Source of the DNA: DASYAE01 sp036501535
GTDB taxonomy: Bacteria; Actinomycetota; Actinomycetes; Streptomycetales; Catenulisporaceae
Length of the DNA: 29,244 nt
NCBI GenBank assembly: GCA_036501535.1
Contig: DASYAE010000293.1
Location: 1 to 29,244, forward strand
Direction of reading: 5' to 3'
Shown: positions 1 through 8,798 of the stretch, piece by piece
Layout of the letters: each line of letters begins with the position of its first letter
Numbering within the stretch: the stretch's first letter is position 1
Program-made: the position numbers and the translations under genes
Notes under the pieces: generated by a model
Seen by the model: only the letters and a program-made list of their open reading frames with translations
Databases searched by the model: none
Told to the model about the DNA's origin: nothing

Positions 1-3000
1 GGTCCGGGTGACCAGCGTGACCAGGCCCTGCGTCCCGGAGACCGAGTCGTCCACCACGGTGGTGCCGTGGTCGTGCGAGAGCATCAGCTGCTCCCAGTAG
101 CTCGGCCCGCCGAAGCTGCTCAGGGCGTCGAACCCGATCAGGTCCGGCGCCCACTGGAAGCCGTCGACGTTCACGAACAGCGGCGCGTAGGACGACATGG
201 TCACCAGGTCCGAGTTGCGCTCCAGGCCCAGCAGCCACGAGGCGTCGCCGAGCGCCGCGTTCAGGTCGCCGGTCGGGAAGCCCTCCAGCGAGGCGTATTC
301 GCCCACGAAGACCGGCGGCTGGCTGCGTGTAGCGCTGTCGAAGTAGCCTGAGTTCGTCTCCATCCAGGCCGGCGGCTCGTAGAAGTGCTCGTCGAGCACG
401 TCGTACGGCGATCCGCCGGTCGCGCTGCCGGTCGCGATGACCTTCAGGCCCGGGAACGCGGCGTGGATCGCGTTGTAGAACAACGGATACCGCGTCGCGT
501 AGGTGCTGGAGAAGAAGTCCTCGTTCCCGATCTCGGCGTATGCGAGGTCGTACGGCGCCGGGTGTCCGTTCGCGGCCCGCTCGGCGCCCCACGGCGTGGT
601 GACCGGGTCGAGCACGTAGTGGAGTTCGTTCACTGCGTCGGTCACGTCGGCCGTCAGCGTCGCGCCGGTGTCCGTGCTGCCGTCGAGCGTATAGCCGGCG
701 TAGACCGCGAGGATCGGCTTCGCGCCGACCTCCTGCGCCATCTGCAGGTACTCGTCCAGGCCCATGCCGTCGGTGGACCAGTAGCCCCAGGCCGAGTCGA
801 AGTGGCCGGGCCGCATGTCGTCCGGGCCGACCGTGGCGGACCACTCGAACCTGGTCGCGTGGGTGTTGCCCTCCAGGTAGTTGCCGCCGGGCACCCGGAA
901 GACCGCGGGATGCAGCGCGGCGAGCTTCTGCATCAGGTCGATCCGCAGGTGGTTCGCCGCGCCTTCATACGAGGGCGGATACAGGTAGGCGGCGCCGAGC
1001 CAGAGCGTCGCGCCGTTCGCGCTCGGGCTGGTCGTGGCGAAGACGAGCCGGTTGGTCGCGGTCGTCGGCGTGTCGCGCGGCGTGACCAGCTTCTCCGTGT
1101 ACTGTTTCCAGCCGGTGGACAGGGAGCGGACGGTCGCGGTCGCATAGACGGCGCCGGTGGTCGACTCCAGGTCCACGGTCAGCGGGCCGCGGAAGCCGGG
1201 GCTCGCCTTGGCCCAGAACCGGGCCTGGTACGTCGTCGAGGGCGCGACCGCGAGGCCGAAGTAGCCGGTGTTCGCGATGCCGGCCCGCGCCGTGGCCGAG
1301 ACGCCGGAGGCGACGGTCAGCTCGCCGGACTGCGTCAGGGCACTGGTCGGCCCGGTGCTCGCGTCCGAGGCCAGCGTGTCGCTCACGCCGCCGCCGGCCA
1401 CCGCGCTCCAGCCGTTCAGCGCGTTCGTCGAGTCGTTGAAGCCGGGGTTCTCGACCTCGTTGTCATCGATCCCCCCGTCGCTGTCGTTGTTGATGTTCTC
1501 CATGAACGCGCCGAACAGCGAGGGGGACACCGTAGCGCCGGTCTGCGCAGTGTCGACGGAGATTGCCGAGCCCCCGTCGGTGCCGATGTCGGTCGCGTCC
1601 TGGGCGGACAGCGCCGCGTCGTAGAACACTGCCTGGTCGACGTCGCCGTGCACGAAGTCGGTGCGCGCGCCGCCGAACAGCCCGCCGCCGACCACGGTCG
1701 CGCCGGTCGCCTGCCAGCCGCCCGAATACGCCACGCTCGATTGCAGGACTCCGTTGACGTACAACAGGATCCGGCCGTCCGCGACGTCGTTCACGCCGAC
1801 CAGGTTGTACCAGACCCCTGTCTTGGGCGGCGATGTCGCGTCGGCGTGGAACGCGGTCGCCGCGTCGCTGTCGGAGGCGAGCCTGGTGAACGCGAATCTC
1901 CCGGTATCACCGCGTAGTTGGAGGTAGAAGCCGGAGGTTTCCGTCCCGTCGATCGACAGGAAGGTCTGATAGCCGCTCAGGCTATTGAGTTTCACCCAGC
2001 TGGAGACCGTGAACGGCTCGGCGGTGTCGAGCACCGGGCCGGCGTAGGTCGCGTTGCCGGCCGCGGTTCCGTTCAGGGCCAAGGCATTCGAGCCGATGTG
2101 GCCCCTGGTCCAGGACGCGCCGGAGCCGAGCGTGAGGGTGTGTCCGTGCCCGGAGACGTCGGTCGCGGTGCCGCCGCTGCCGTCGTCGAACGAGTAGGCG
2201 GCCGGCTCGTAAAGCGCGTAGACCTGATCGGCGGACAGCGCGGAGGAGAACATCTGCACGTCGTCGATGTCTCCGTTGACGTAGTCGACCTCGCCGCCGC
2301 TGTAGAGGCCGTGCCCGATCAAGGTGTCGCCGGTCGCCTCCCAGGGCGTCCGGTAGGGCGTCGAGCCCATGAACCGGCCGTCCACGTAGATGCTCATGAC
2401 GTCGTCCGAGTTGTCGTCGACGGCGGCGACGTCGTACCAGACGCCGGTGCTCGGGGCGACCGACGAGGCGGTGACCGTCGCGGTGCCGTCGGCGTCGGAG
2501 GGCAGCCGGGCGAAGGAGAGGGTGCCGGTGTCGCCGCGCAGGCCGAGAAAGAAGCCTGCGACGTTCTTCCCGGCGATCGACAGCACCGTCTGGTATCCGC
2601 CCAGGGCGTTGAACTTCACCCACGCCGAGGCGGTGAAGCTCTCGGCGGTGTCCACGACCGGCCCGGGGACGGTCGCGACGCCGGCCGCGGTTCCGCCCAG
2701 CGCGAGTGCGTGCGGGCCGACCTCGCCGGCGCTCCAGCCGGCCGTCGAGCCGAGCGTCGCGGTGTGGCCGTTGCCGGAGGAGTCCGCCGCGCTGGTGCCC
2801 GAACCCTCGTCGAAGGTCCAGTGCGCGGCCGGGGAGGGAACGGTCGGAACGGGCCCGACCGAGGCGGGGGACGGAGCAGGGGCCGAGGCGGCCGCGGTCG
2901 GAGCCGCCGCGGACAGCATCGCGGCGACGACGGCCGCTGCGCCGGCCGCGGCGATGAGGGTTCTGCGGGAATGCGGGCGCCCGCGCGCCCGAAGCGAAGA

Positions 3001-3027
3001 GGAACGGGTATGGGAGAGTGCGGACAC
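1..3027 (-). CDS. Secreted GH51 alpha-L-arabinofuranosidase with two LamG domains (C-terminus outside window)
   Basis: I translated this by hand as an uninterrupted 1009-codon frame that runs off the left edge. The GTG start at 3027 has an AAGGAG ribosome site about 9 nt upstream. Residues 1-50 form a signal peptide with a twin-arginine-like RRTLIAAAG core. Two LamG (concanavalin-like) domains follow, at about 65-275 and 275-480; each opens with an [H/Y]xFD-GSG block and contains a VDTAE/LDTAE..F..SxWVK block. From about 485 the sequence is GH51-like (GAFMENIN), with a CBM4/9-like beta segment at about 520-660 and FRVPGGNYLEG beyond it. The acid/base is likely E836 in EIGNEDFF and the nucleophile E910 in FVGEYAS. 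The family releases terminal alpha-L-arabinofuranose from arabinan or arabinoxylan, and the LamG domains probably bind polysaccharide. The Alpha-L-AF C-terminal domain should lie beyond the edge. The neighbouring araBDA genes support the substrate. Confidence 0.9.
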   Translation of the reverse strand, partial: MSALSHTRSSSLRARGRPHSRRTLIAAAGAAAVVAAMLSAAAPTAAASAPAPSPASVGPVPTVPSPAAHWTFDEGSGTSAADSSGNGHTATLGSTAGWSAGEVGPHALALGGTAAGVATVPGPVVDTAESFTASAWVKFNALGGYQTVLSIAGKNVAGFFLGLRGDTGTLSFARLPSDADGTATVTASSVAPSTGVWYDVAAVDDNSDDVMSIYVDGRFMGSTPYRTPWEATGDTLIGHGLYSGGEVDYVNGDIDDVQMFSSALSADQVYALYEPAAYSFDDGSGGTATDVSGHGHTLTLGSGASWTRGHIGSNALALNGTAAGNATYAGPVLDTAEPFTVSSWVKLNSLSGYQTFLSIDGTETSGFYLQLRGDTGRFAFTRLASDSDAATAFHADATSPPKTGVWYNLVGVNDVADGRILLYVNGVLQSSVAYSGGWQATGATVVGGGLFGGARTDFVHGDVDQAVFYDAALSAQDATDIGTDGGSAISVDTAQTGATVSPSLFGAFMENINNDSDGGIDDNEVENPGFNDSTNALNGWSAVAGGGVSDTLASDASTGPTSALTQSGELTVASGVSATARAGIANTGYFGLAVAPSTTYQARFWAKASPGFRGPLTVDLESTTGAVYATATVRSLSTGWKQYTEKLVTPRDTPTTATNRLVFATTSPSANGATLWLGAAYLYPPSYEGAANHLRIDLMQKLAALHPAVFRVPGGNYLEGNTHATRFEWSATVGPDDMRPGHFDSAWGYWSTDGMGLDEYLQMAQEVGAKPILAVYAGYTLDGSTDTGATLTADVTDAVNELHYVLDPVTTPWGAERAANGHPAPYDLAYAEIGNEDFFSSTYATRYPLFYNAIHAAFPGLKVIATGSATGGSPYDVLDEHFYEPPAWMETNSGYFDSATRSQPPVFVGEYASLEGFPTGDLNAALGDASWLLGLERNSDLVTMSSYAPLFVNVDGFQWAPDLIGFDALSSFGGPSYWEQLMLSHDHGTTVVDDSVSGTQGLVTLVTRT

Positions 3028-3219
3028 GACAGCGCTCCTTTGCGGTCAGTCCACGCTGTGCAAGTGGGTATCTCTACTGGTGTCGGGAGGAGATCGCCGG
3101 TGGCGGCCGATCCCTCGCGCGGCGCCGGCGCTTCAGAGCCCTGATCGTGCTGTGGCCGATTCCGGGCTCGCGGCGTCGTCCGCCGTCCATGCGCCCGCTC
3201 CGCTGTGCGGGCGCGGCCT

Positions 3220-3260
3220 GTCCCCGGCCCGGCCGCGGCGGTAGCGGCCGGGCCGGGGAC
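3220..3260. terminator. Perfect 17-bp GC-rich hairpin in the araA-GH51 gap
   Basis: The arm at 3220-3236 (GTCCCCGGCCCGGCCGC) is exactly complementary to 3244-3260, around a 7-nt loop (GGCGGTA). No U-tract follows on either strand, which is common for actinobacterial terminators. It lies about 230 nt beyond the araA stop and 190 nt before the GH51 start. It could end or attenuate araBDA read-through, or act as a processing site. Confidence 0.55.
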
Positions 3261-3402
3261 GCCGCGCGGCCCCGACGCGTCGCCCCGCGCCGGGGAGCGC
3301 GGCACGCTGCGGTGCGGCGCAGCGCGTCTCCGGCGTCCGATGCCGGGCAGTCCGGCACCGGACGCAGTCTGTCGGGGACCGGCGTCAGCCGCGGCCGGCG
3401 CC

Positions 3403-3440
3403 GGCTCCCGGCCCGCCCCGGCCGCACCGGGGCGGGAGCC
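3403..3440 (-). terminator. Probable araBDA terminator hairpin
   Basis: Arms GGCTCCC/GGGAGCC and GCCCCGG/CCGGGGC pair around a 5-nt loop, with a 5-nt bulge (GGCCC) in one arm. The hairpin begins 47 nt after the araA stop on the minus strand. There is no clear U-run. The rest of the 3028-3487 gap holds a smaller hairpin (3191-3214) and the GH51 ribosome site, and I see no credible gene there. Confidence 0.5.
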
Positions 3441-3487
3441 ATCAGCCCCCTGTTCTCAGCTCCCTGTTCTCGGTTTTCTGCGTGCGC

Positions 3488-4990
3488 TCAGAGCCCGCCG
3501 GCCAGCCTGTAGTAGGCCTGGCTCCAGCGCAGCTCCCGCTTGAACCGCTCGGTGGTCGTCTCCGCGTCGATGACCAGCAGCTCCACGCCCAGCATCTCGG
3601 CCAGGTCGGCCAGGGTCTCGGTGCCCAGCGCGGAGGTCAGCACCGTGTGGTGCGGCCCGCCCGCGGTCAGCCACGACTCGGTCGAGGTGCGCCAGTCCGG
3701 CCGCGGCCGCCAGACCGCCCGCGCCACCGGCAGGTTCGGCAGCGGCTGCGGCGGCGGCACCACGTCGATCTCGTTGGCCACCAGGCGGAGCCGGTCGCCG
3801 AGGTCGGCCAGCCCGGCGACCACGGCCGGGCCGGGCGCCGCGTCGAAGACCAGCCGCACCGGGTCCTCCCGCCCGCCGATGCTCAGCGGATGGATCTCGC
3901 AGCTCGGCGTGCCGGCCGCGATCGTCGGGCAGACCTCGAGCATGTGCGCGCCGAGGATCAGCTCGTCGCCGGGTTCGAGGTGGTAGGTGTAGTCCTCCAT
4001 GAAGGAGGTGCCGCCGGCGCGCCCGGCCGCCGCGGTCTTGAGCGCGCGCAGCAGCACCGCGGTCTTCCAGTCGCCCTCCGCCCCGAAGCCGTAACCGTCG
4101 GCCATCAGCCGCTGCACAGCCAGCCCAGGCAGCTGTCGCAGCCCGCCGAGGTCCTCGAAGTTCGTGGTGAACGCGTGGAAGGCGCCGGCGGTCAGGAAGT
4201 CGCGCAGGCCCAGCTCGATCCGGGCGGCGTAGCGCAGCGAGTCGTGCCGGGCGCCGCCGGTCCGCAGCTCCGCAGCGACCAGGTAGGCCTCCTCGTACTG
4301 CTTCGCCAGGGCGCCGATCCGGCCGTCCTCCACCGCGTCGACCACGGTGACCAGGTCGTTGATCCCGTAGGTGTTCACCGAGGCGCCGAGCCGCAGCTGT
4401 ACCTCCACCTTGTCGCCCTCGGTCACCGCGACCTCGCGCATGTTGTCGCCGAACCGGGCCAGTCGCAGCACCCGCAGATCGGCCCGGGCCAGCGCGGCCC
4501 GCGCCCACGCCTCGATCCGCGCGACGACCCGCGGGTCCGAGACGTGCCCGGCCACCGTCTTGCGGGCCACGCGCAGCCGGGTCTGTATGTACCCGAACTC
4601 GCGGTCGCCGTGCGCGGCCTGGTTCAGGTTCATGAAGTCCATGTCGATGGTCGCCCAGGGCAGCGCCGCCTCGGCCTGGGTGTGCAGGTGCAGCAGCGGC
4701 TCGGCCAGCACGTCGAGCCCGGCGATCCACATCTTGGCCGGGGAGAAGGTGTGCATCCACGCGATCACGCCGACGCAGGAGTCTGACCCGTTCGCGTCAA
4801 GGCAGATCCGGCGTATGGCTGCCGGCTCGGTCAGCACCGGTTTCCACACCACGCGCACCGGCAGCCCGGCCTCGTCCAAGGCCCCTGCTATGCGCTGGGA
4901 CTGCTCGGCCACCTGCCGCAGCGTCTGCTCGCCGTAGAGCGCCTGGCTCCCGGTCAGGAACCACACCTCGCGGGCTTCGGGAAGAGGCAT
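3488..4990 (-). CDS. araA: L-arabinose isomerase
   Basis: This cytoplasmic enzyme interconverts L-arabinose and L-ribulose, the first step of bacterial arabinose catabolism. The product is about 500 aa, the usual length, and opens with EVWFLTGSQALYGE, typical of AraA. The conserved active-site blocks are visible: GAEGDWKTA (first catalytic Glu), SFMEDYTYH (second Glu), GAHMLEVCP (His) and GGPHHTV (His), as in the E. coli enzyme. The ATG at 4990 shares its first base with the last base of the araD stop (TGATG). An in-frame GTG one codon upstream (4993) is equally possible. Either choice implies translational coupling to araD. It is the last gene of araB-araD-araA and is followed by hairpins. 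Confidence 0.97.
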   Translation of the reverse strand: MPLPEAREVWFLTGSQALYGEQTLRQVAEQSQRIAGALDEAGLPVRVVWKPVLTEPAAIRRICLDANGSDSCVGVIAWMHTFSPAKMWIAGLDVLAEPLLHLHTQAEAALPWATIDMDFMNLNQAAHGDREFGYIQTRLRVARKTVAGHVSDPRVVARIEAWARAALARADLRVLRLARFGDNMREVAVTEGDKVEVQLRLGASVNTYGINDLVTVVDAVEDGRIGALAKQYEEAYLVAAELRTGGARHDSLRYAARIELGLRDFLTAGAFHAFTTNFEDLGGLRQLPGLAVQRLMADGYGFGAEGDWKTAVLLRALKTAAAGRAGGTSFMEDYTYHLEPGDELILGAHMLEVCPTIAAGTPSCEIHPLSIGGREDPVRLVFDAAPGPAVVAGLADLGDRLRLVANEIDVVPPPQPLPNLPVARAVWRPRPDWRTSTESWLTAGGPHHTVLTSALGTETLADLAEMLGVELLVIDAETTTERFKRELRWSQAYYRLAGGL

Positions 4991-5748
4991 CACTCACCGG
5001 TTTCGCTGTCGGGGGCGGATGGTGTCTCGCGGTCGCCGGCGCGCTGCCCGTAGACGTTCGTGTAGCGCTCGTACAGCGCATCGACGTCGGCTTGGGCCAG
5101 CGGCTCGAGCGGCCCGTGGATCCGGGCCAGGTGCACGGTGCGGGCCGCGTCCTCGACCATCACCGCCGCCTTCACCGCCTTGCGCGCGGTCGCGCCTATG
5201 GTGAACACGCCGTGGCTGCGCATCAGCACCGCGGGGGAGCGGCTGCCGGCCAGCGCGGAGACGATCCCGGCGCCGATCGCCTCGTCGCCGATCAGCGCGA
5301 ACGGCCCGACCGGGATCGCGCCGCCGAACTCGTCCGCGATCGCGGTGAGCACGCAGGGGATCGGCTCGCCGCGGGCCGCCCACGAGGTCGCGTAGGCCGA
5401 GTGCGTGTGCACCACGCCGCCCACGTCGGGCCGGTGCCGGTAGACGTAGGCGTGCGAGCCGGTGTCGCTGGAGGGCTTGTATTCGCCCTCGACGACGTCG
5501 CCCTTCAGGTCGCACACGACCATCGACTCGGGCGTCAGGTCGTCGTACTCCAGCCCGCTCGGCTTGATCACCATCAGCTCCGCCCCCGGCACCCGGGCCG
5601 AGACGTTGCCGGAGGTCCAGGAGACCAGGCCGGCCTTCGGCAGCATCGTGTGCAGGGCGCACACTTCTTCACGCGTGATGCGTATCGCACGGCTGAGATT
5701 CGGCGCTGCGAGGTCCGGCGCCGCCGGACCCGTTCTCTCCGCGCTCAC
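4990..5748 (-). CDS. araD: L-ribulose-5-phosphate 4-epimerase
   Basis: The enzyme converts L-ribulose 5-phosphate to D-xylulose 5-phosphate, feeding the pentose phosphate pathway. It is a class II aldolase-fold, metal-dependent enzyme. The product is 252 aa with SWTSGNVS near the N-terminus, a phosphate-binding SSDTGSH segment, the zinc-binding VVHTHSAYAT pair, RSHGVF carrying the third zinc His, and a C-terminal YTNVYGQ with the catalytic Tyr. I chose the GTG start at 5748 because it overlaps the araB stop as GTGA (4 nt). This adds about 20 N-terminal residues before the family core (REEVCALH), compared with the roughly 230-aa E. coli protein. The reading frame stays open upstream, antisense to nothing and inside araB, so a longer start is not believable. 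Confidence 0.95.
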   Translation of the reverse strand: MSAERTGPAAPDLAAPNLSRAIRITREEVCALHTMLPKAGLVSWTSGNVSARVPGAELMVIKPSGLEYDDLTPESMVVCDLKGDVVEGEYKPSSDTGSHAYVYRHRPDVGGVVHTHSAYATSWAARGEPIPCVLTAIADEFGGAIPVGPFALIGDEAIGAGIVSALAGSRSPAVLMRSHGVFTIGATARKAVKAAVMVEDAARTVHLARIHGPLEPLAQADVDALYERYTNVYGQRAGDRETPSAPDSETGE

Positions 5749-7505
5749 CGCGGCGCTCCCTTCTCGGCGTCCTGCGACGCCGCCTCGGCCGGCGCGGCGC
5801 CGCGCTGGGCCGCGTCCCGCATGGCGCGCAGCCGGTGCAGGACCTCGTTGCCGCCGCGGCCGAAGTAGTCGTGCAGCAGGACGTATTCGGCGTACAAGGC
5901 GTCGTACACGTCGGCGCGGCCCGGGTCCGGCAGGTAGGCGCCGGGCACGATCCGCCCCATCGCCTTGGCCGCCGCGGGCACGTCCGGATACGCGCCGGCC
6001 GCCACCGCCGCGTGGATCGCCGAGCCCAGCGCAGGGCCCTGAGCCGAGCCGATCAGGCTGACCGGCCGTCGCAGCACGTCGGCGTACAGCTGCATCAAGA
6101 ACTCGTTCCTGATCAGGCCGCCTGCCGCGACCAGCTCGGTCACCGGCACGCCCGCCGCCTCGAAGGCCTCGACGATGACCCGGGTGCCGAACGCGGTGGC
6201 CTCCATCAGCGCCCGGTAGATCTCGTGCGGCCGGGTGGCCAGAGTCAGGCCCGCGACCACGCCGGAGAGGTGATGGTCCACCAGCACCGAGCGGTTGCCG
6301 TTGTTCCAGTCCAGCGCGACCAGGCCGTGCGCGCCCGGCGGCTGCGCCGCGGCCTGCTCGGTGAGCAGGTCGTGCACCGAGACGCCGCGCGCGGCGGCCG
6401 CGTCGCGCACCTCGCCGGGCGCCGCCTGCTCGGTGAACCAGGCGAAGATGTCGCCCACGCCGCTCTGCCCGGCCTCGTAGCCCCACAGGCCGTCGACGAT
6501 GCCGCCGGCCACCACGCCGCACATGCCCGCGATCTCGGCCGGTCCGGCCGCGTCCTGCGCCGCGCCGTTCATCACGTGGCAGGTCGAGGTGCCCATGATG
6601 GCGACCATCCGGCCGGGCTCCACGGCCTGCGCGGCCGGCGCGGTCACGTGCGCGTCGACGTTCCCGGCGCAGACCGCGATCCCCTCGGGCAGCCCGGTCC
6701 ACTGCGCCGCCCGCGCGGTCAGCGAGCCGACCCGGGAGCCGAGCGCCGCGACCGGGTGCTCGAGCTTCGCGGTGAACCCGGCGAAATCAGGGTTCAGCGC
6801 CGCCAGGAAGGCGTCCGAGGGCCGGGCGCCGTCCTGCAGGATCCCCTTGTAGCCGGCGGTGCAGGCGTTGCGGCTCTCGACGCCGGCCAGCTCCCAGACG
6901 ATCCAGTCCGCGGCCTCGATCCAGCGCTGCGCCGCCGCGTAGACCTCCGGGTCCTCCTCCAGCAGCTGCAGGGCCTTGGCATACTCCCATTCGGAGGAGA
7001 TCTTGCCGCCGTACCGGCGGATCCACGGCTCGCCCCGCTCGTGCGCCAGGGCATTGATCCGGTCCGCCTGCGGCTGCGCGGCGTGGTGTTTCCAGAGCTT
7101 CGGGTAGGCGTGCGGCCGCTCCCGGTAGCCGCCCTCGCACAGCGGCGTGCCGTCGGCGAACGTGGGCAGCACCGTGCAGGCGGTGAAGTCCGTGCCGATC
7201 GCCACCACCTGCGCGGGGTCGATCCCGGCCGCGGCCACCGCCTCGGGCACCGCCTCTCGCAGCACCCGGCGATAGTCTTCCGGATCCTGCAGCGCCCAGT
7301 CCGGCGGCAGCGCGGCGCCGGTCGCCGGCAGCGAGCGCTCGATGACGCCGTGCTGATATTCGCACACCGCCGTGCCGAGCTCGGCGCCGTCCGAGATCCG
7401 CACCACCAGGGCCCGCCCGGAGAGCGTGCCGTAGTCGACGCCGACCGCGCAGCGGCCGTCCGGCCCCGGCCCTGCCCCGGCGAGATTGTTAGCGTTAACA
7501 ATCAT
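5745..7505 (-). CDS. araB: L-ribulokinase (FGGY family)
   Basis: The enzyme phosphorylates L-ribulose with ATP to L-ribulose 5-phosphate. The 586-aa length fits bacterial ribulokinases. Visible features are the N-terminal phosphate loop VGVDYGTLSGRALVV, GNVDAHVTAP with the probable catalytic Asp, IMGTSTCH, and the FGGY signature GGLIRNEFLMQLYADV. The ATG at 7505 has GGAGG 9 nt upstream, and no other start lies between it and the conserved core. Codons 2-7 coincide with an 18-bp palindrome that is almost identical to the one upstream of the adjacent lacI-type gene. The gene lies 97 nt downstream of that regulator in the same direction, so some read-through from the regulator is possible. Confidence 0.96.
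   Translation of the reverse strand: MIVNANNLAGAGPGPDGRCAVGVDYGTLSGRALVVRISDGAELGTAVCEYQHGVIERSLPATGAALPPDWALQDPEDYRRVLREAVPEAVAAAGIDPAQVVAIGTDFTACTVLPTFADGTPLCEGGYRERPHAYPKLWKHHAAQPQADRINALAHERGEPWIRRYGGKISSEWEYAKALQLLEEDPEVYAAAQRWIEAADWIVWELAGVESRNACTAGYKGILQDGARPSDAFLAALNPDFAGFTAKLEHPVAALGSRVGSLTARAAQWTGLPEGIAVCAGNVDAHVTAPAAQAVEPGRMVAIMGTSTCHVMNGAAQDAAGPAEIAGMCGVVAGGIVDGLWGYEAGQSGVGDIFAWFTEQAAPGEVRDAAAARGVSVHDLLTEQAAAQPPGAHGLVALDWNNGNRSVLVDHHLSGVVAGLTLATRPHEIYRALMEATAFGTRVIVEAFEAAGVPVTELVAAGGLIRNEFLMQLYADVLRRPVSLIGSAQGPALGSAIHAAVAAGAYPDVPAAAKAMGRIVPGAYLPDPGRADVYDALYAEYVLLHDYFGRGGNEVLHRLRAMRDAAQRGAAPAEAASQDAEKGAPR
7485..7502. promoter_or_regulatory. Putative LacI-family (arabinose) operator over the araB start
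   Basis: The sequence ATTGTTAGCGTTAACAAT is an 18-bp palindrome, imperfect only at the pair flanking the central CG. It matches the site at 8799-8816 at about 16 of 18 positions once strand is chosen. It covers codons 2-7 of araB and starts 1 nt inside the start codon. LacI-family sites usually have a central CG, as here. Binding here would block initiation or elongation, or form a loop with the upstream copy. Confidence 0.75.
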
Positions 7506-7602
7506 AGCCGTACGCCTCCACGTCCTCGACTCCTCACCGGTCCGTCCCGCTCTGCTCGGTCTCTGGGTTCGTCTGTGGCCCCTGCCGCCGCCCGCCTCCG
7601 GT

Positions 7603-8682
7603 TCAGTGCCGCGGCGGCGCGGCCGACGCGCGCACCACCAGGCTCGGTCCGATGGAGACGCGCGGCATCTGGCGGGCCGGCGCGCCCGGGCCCGGCCGGG
7701 TCCCGATGAGCTCGACCACGGCGCCGAGCGCGCGCCGGCCGAGTTCGTCGAAGTCCTGCCGCACCGTGGTCAGCGGCGGCCCGAAGTACTCCGCCTCCGG
7801 GATGTCGTCGAAGCCGACGAGGCTGACGTCCTCGGGCACCCGCAGCCCCGCCTGCTGCAGCGCGCGCAGCAGGCCGAGCGCCGTGTGGTCGTTGGCGCAG
7901 AACACCGCGGTGAGCGGCTCGCGCCCGTCGGCCGCCGCGGGGTCGGCCTGCTGCGCGATCCGCCCGGCCAGCCGGCGCCCGAGCTCGTAGCCGGTGCGGG
8001 CGGACCAGTCGCCGCCGGCCAGCGGCTCGGGCTCGGGCGCGCCGCGCGCCTGCAGCGCCCGGCGCCAGCCGGTCTCCCGCTCCTGCGCGTCGAGCCAGCT
8101 GCGCGGCCCGGTCAGGTGGTGCACCGTGCGGTGGCCGAGGTCGAGCAGGTAGGTGGTGGCCAGCTCTGCGCCGGCCTCGTTGTCCACCGCGACCGAGGCG
8201 AGCGCCGCGTGGGTGCCGCAGCCCACCGCCACCAGCGGCACGTCCGAGCGGACCTGCGTCAGGGCGCTGACCGCGGTGGTCTCCGGGGCGATCACGATGA
8301 TGCCCTCGACCGCCTGGTCCCGCAGCCGGTCCACGGCGTCGAGCACCGAGCGGCGGTCGAGCGAGGCGAGCGCGGCGACGGTGACGAAGTAGTCGTGCTG
8401 CTTCGCGGCCTGCTCGATGCCGTAGAGCATCGAGGCCGGCCCGTAGAGGGTGGTGTTGAAGCTTATGACGCCCAGTGACCGGGTGCGCCGGGTGACCAGG
8501 GTGCGCGCCGCCGCGTTCGGCCGGTAGCCGAGCTCCCGGATCGCGGCGATGACCCGGTCCCTGGTGGCCGGCTTGACGTTCGGGTGGTCATTGAGCACCC
8601 GGGAGACCGTCTGGTGCGAGACGCCCGCAACCCGCGCGACATCGGCCATCACCGGTGCCCGCTCGTGGTCGGCGATCCGCAT
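7603..8682 (-). CDS. LacI-family transcriptional regulator, probably of the arabinose genes
   Basis: The 359-aa protein has an N-terminal LacI helix-turn-helix (MADVARVAGVSHQTVSRVLN, residues 12-31) and the hinge region GYRPNAAARTLVT. A periplasmic-binding-like sensor domain follows (GVISFNT, VDNEAGAELATTYLLDLGH, AVFCANDHTALGLL, VSLVGFDDIPEAEYFGPPLTTVRQ). The ATG at 8682 is preceded by GAGGGAG about 10 nt upstream; M12 is an alternative start. The neighbouring araBDA genes and the shared palindromes make it the likely arabinose-responsive repressor, with autoregulation through the upstream site. It belongs to the LacI family, not the AraC family of E. coli, and is unlike GntR-hybrid AraR. The ligand (L-arabinose or a phosphorylated intermediate) is inferred from the neighbours. 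Confidence 0.92.
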   Translation of the reverse strand: MRIADHERAPVMADVARVAGVSHQTVSRVLNDHPNVKPATRDRVIAAIRELGYRPNAAARTLVTRRTRSLGVISFNTTLYGPASMLYGIEQAAKQHDYFVTVAALASLDRRSVLDAVDRLRDQAVEGIIVIAPETTAVSALTQVRSDVPLVAVGCGTHAALASVAVDNEAGAELATTYLLDLGHRTVHHLTGPRSWLDAQERETGWRRALQARGAPEPEPLAGGDWSARTGYELGRRLAGRIAQQADPAAADGREPLTAVFCANDHTALGLLRALQQAGLRVPEDVSLVGFDDIPEAEYFGPPLTTVRQDFDELGRRALGAVVELIGTRPGPGAPARQMPRVSIGPSLVVRASAAPPRH

Positions 8683-8798
8683 CGTGCTGCCGCTCCCTCA
8701 CGCGTGTCCCTTGCCTCCGGCGCAATGCGCTCCGGGGGGCGCGCACCGCCGCGATAGGCCGGCTCCGCCACGGACACATACTCTAGGCCCGCGGCTCG

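Noticed and set aside
385..1917. A 510-codon open frame on the plus strand opposite the GH51 gene
   Set aside because: It is antisense to a clear glycosidase and composed of Arg/Val/Gly-rich sequence with no family motif; it is a by-product of high GC.
5835..7709. A 624-codon plus-strand open frame opposite araB
   Set aside because: It is a shadow of ribulokinase codons; it has no motif, and araB has every expected motif.
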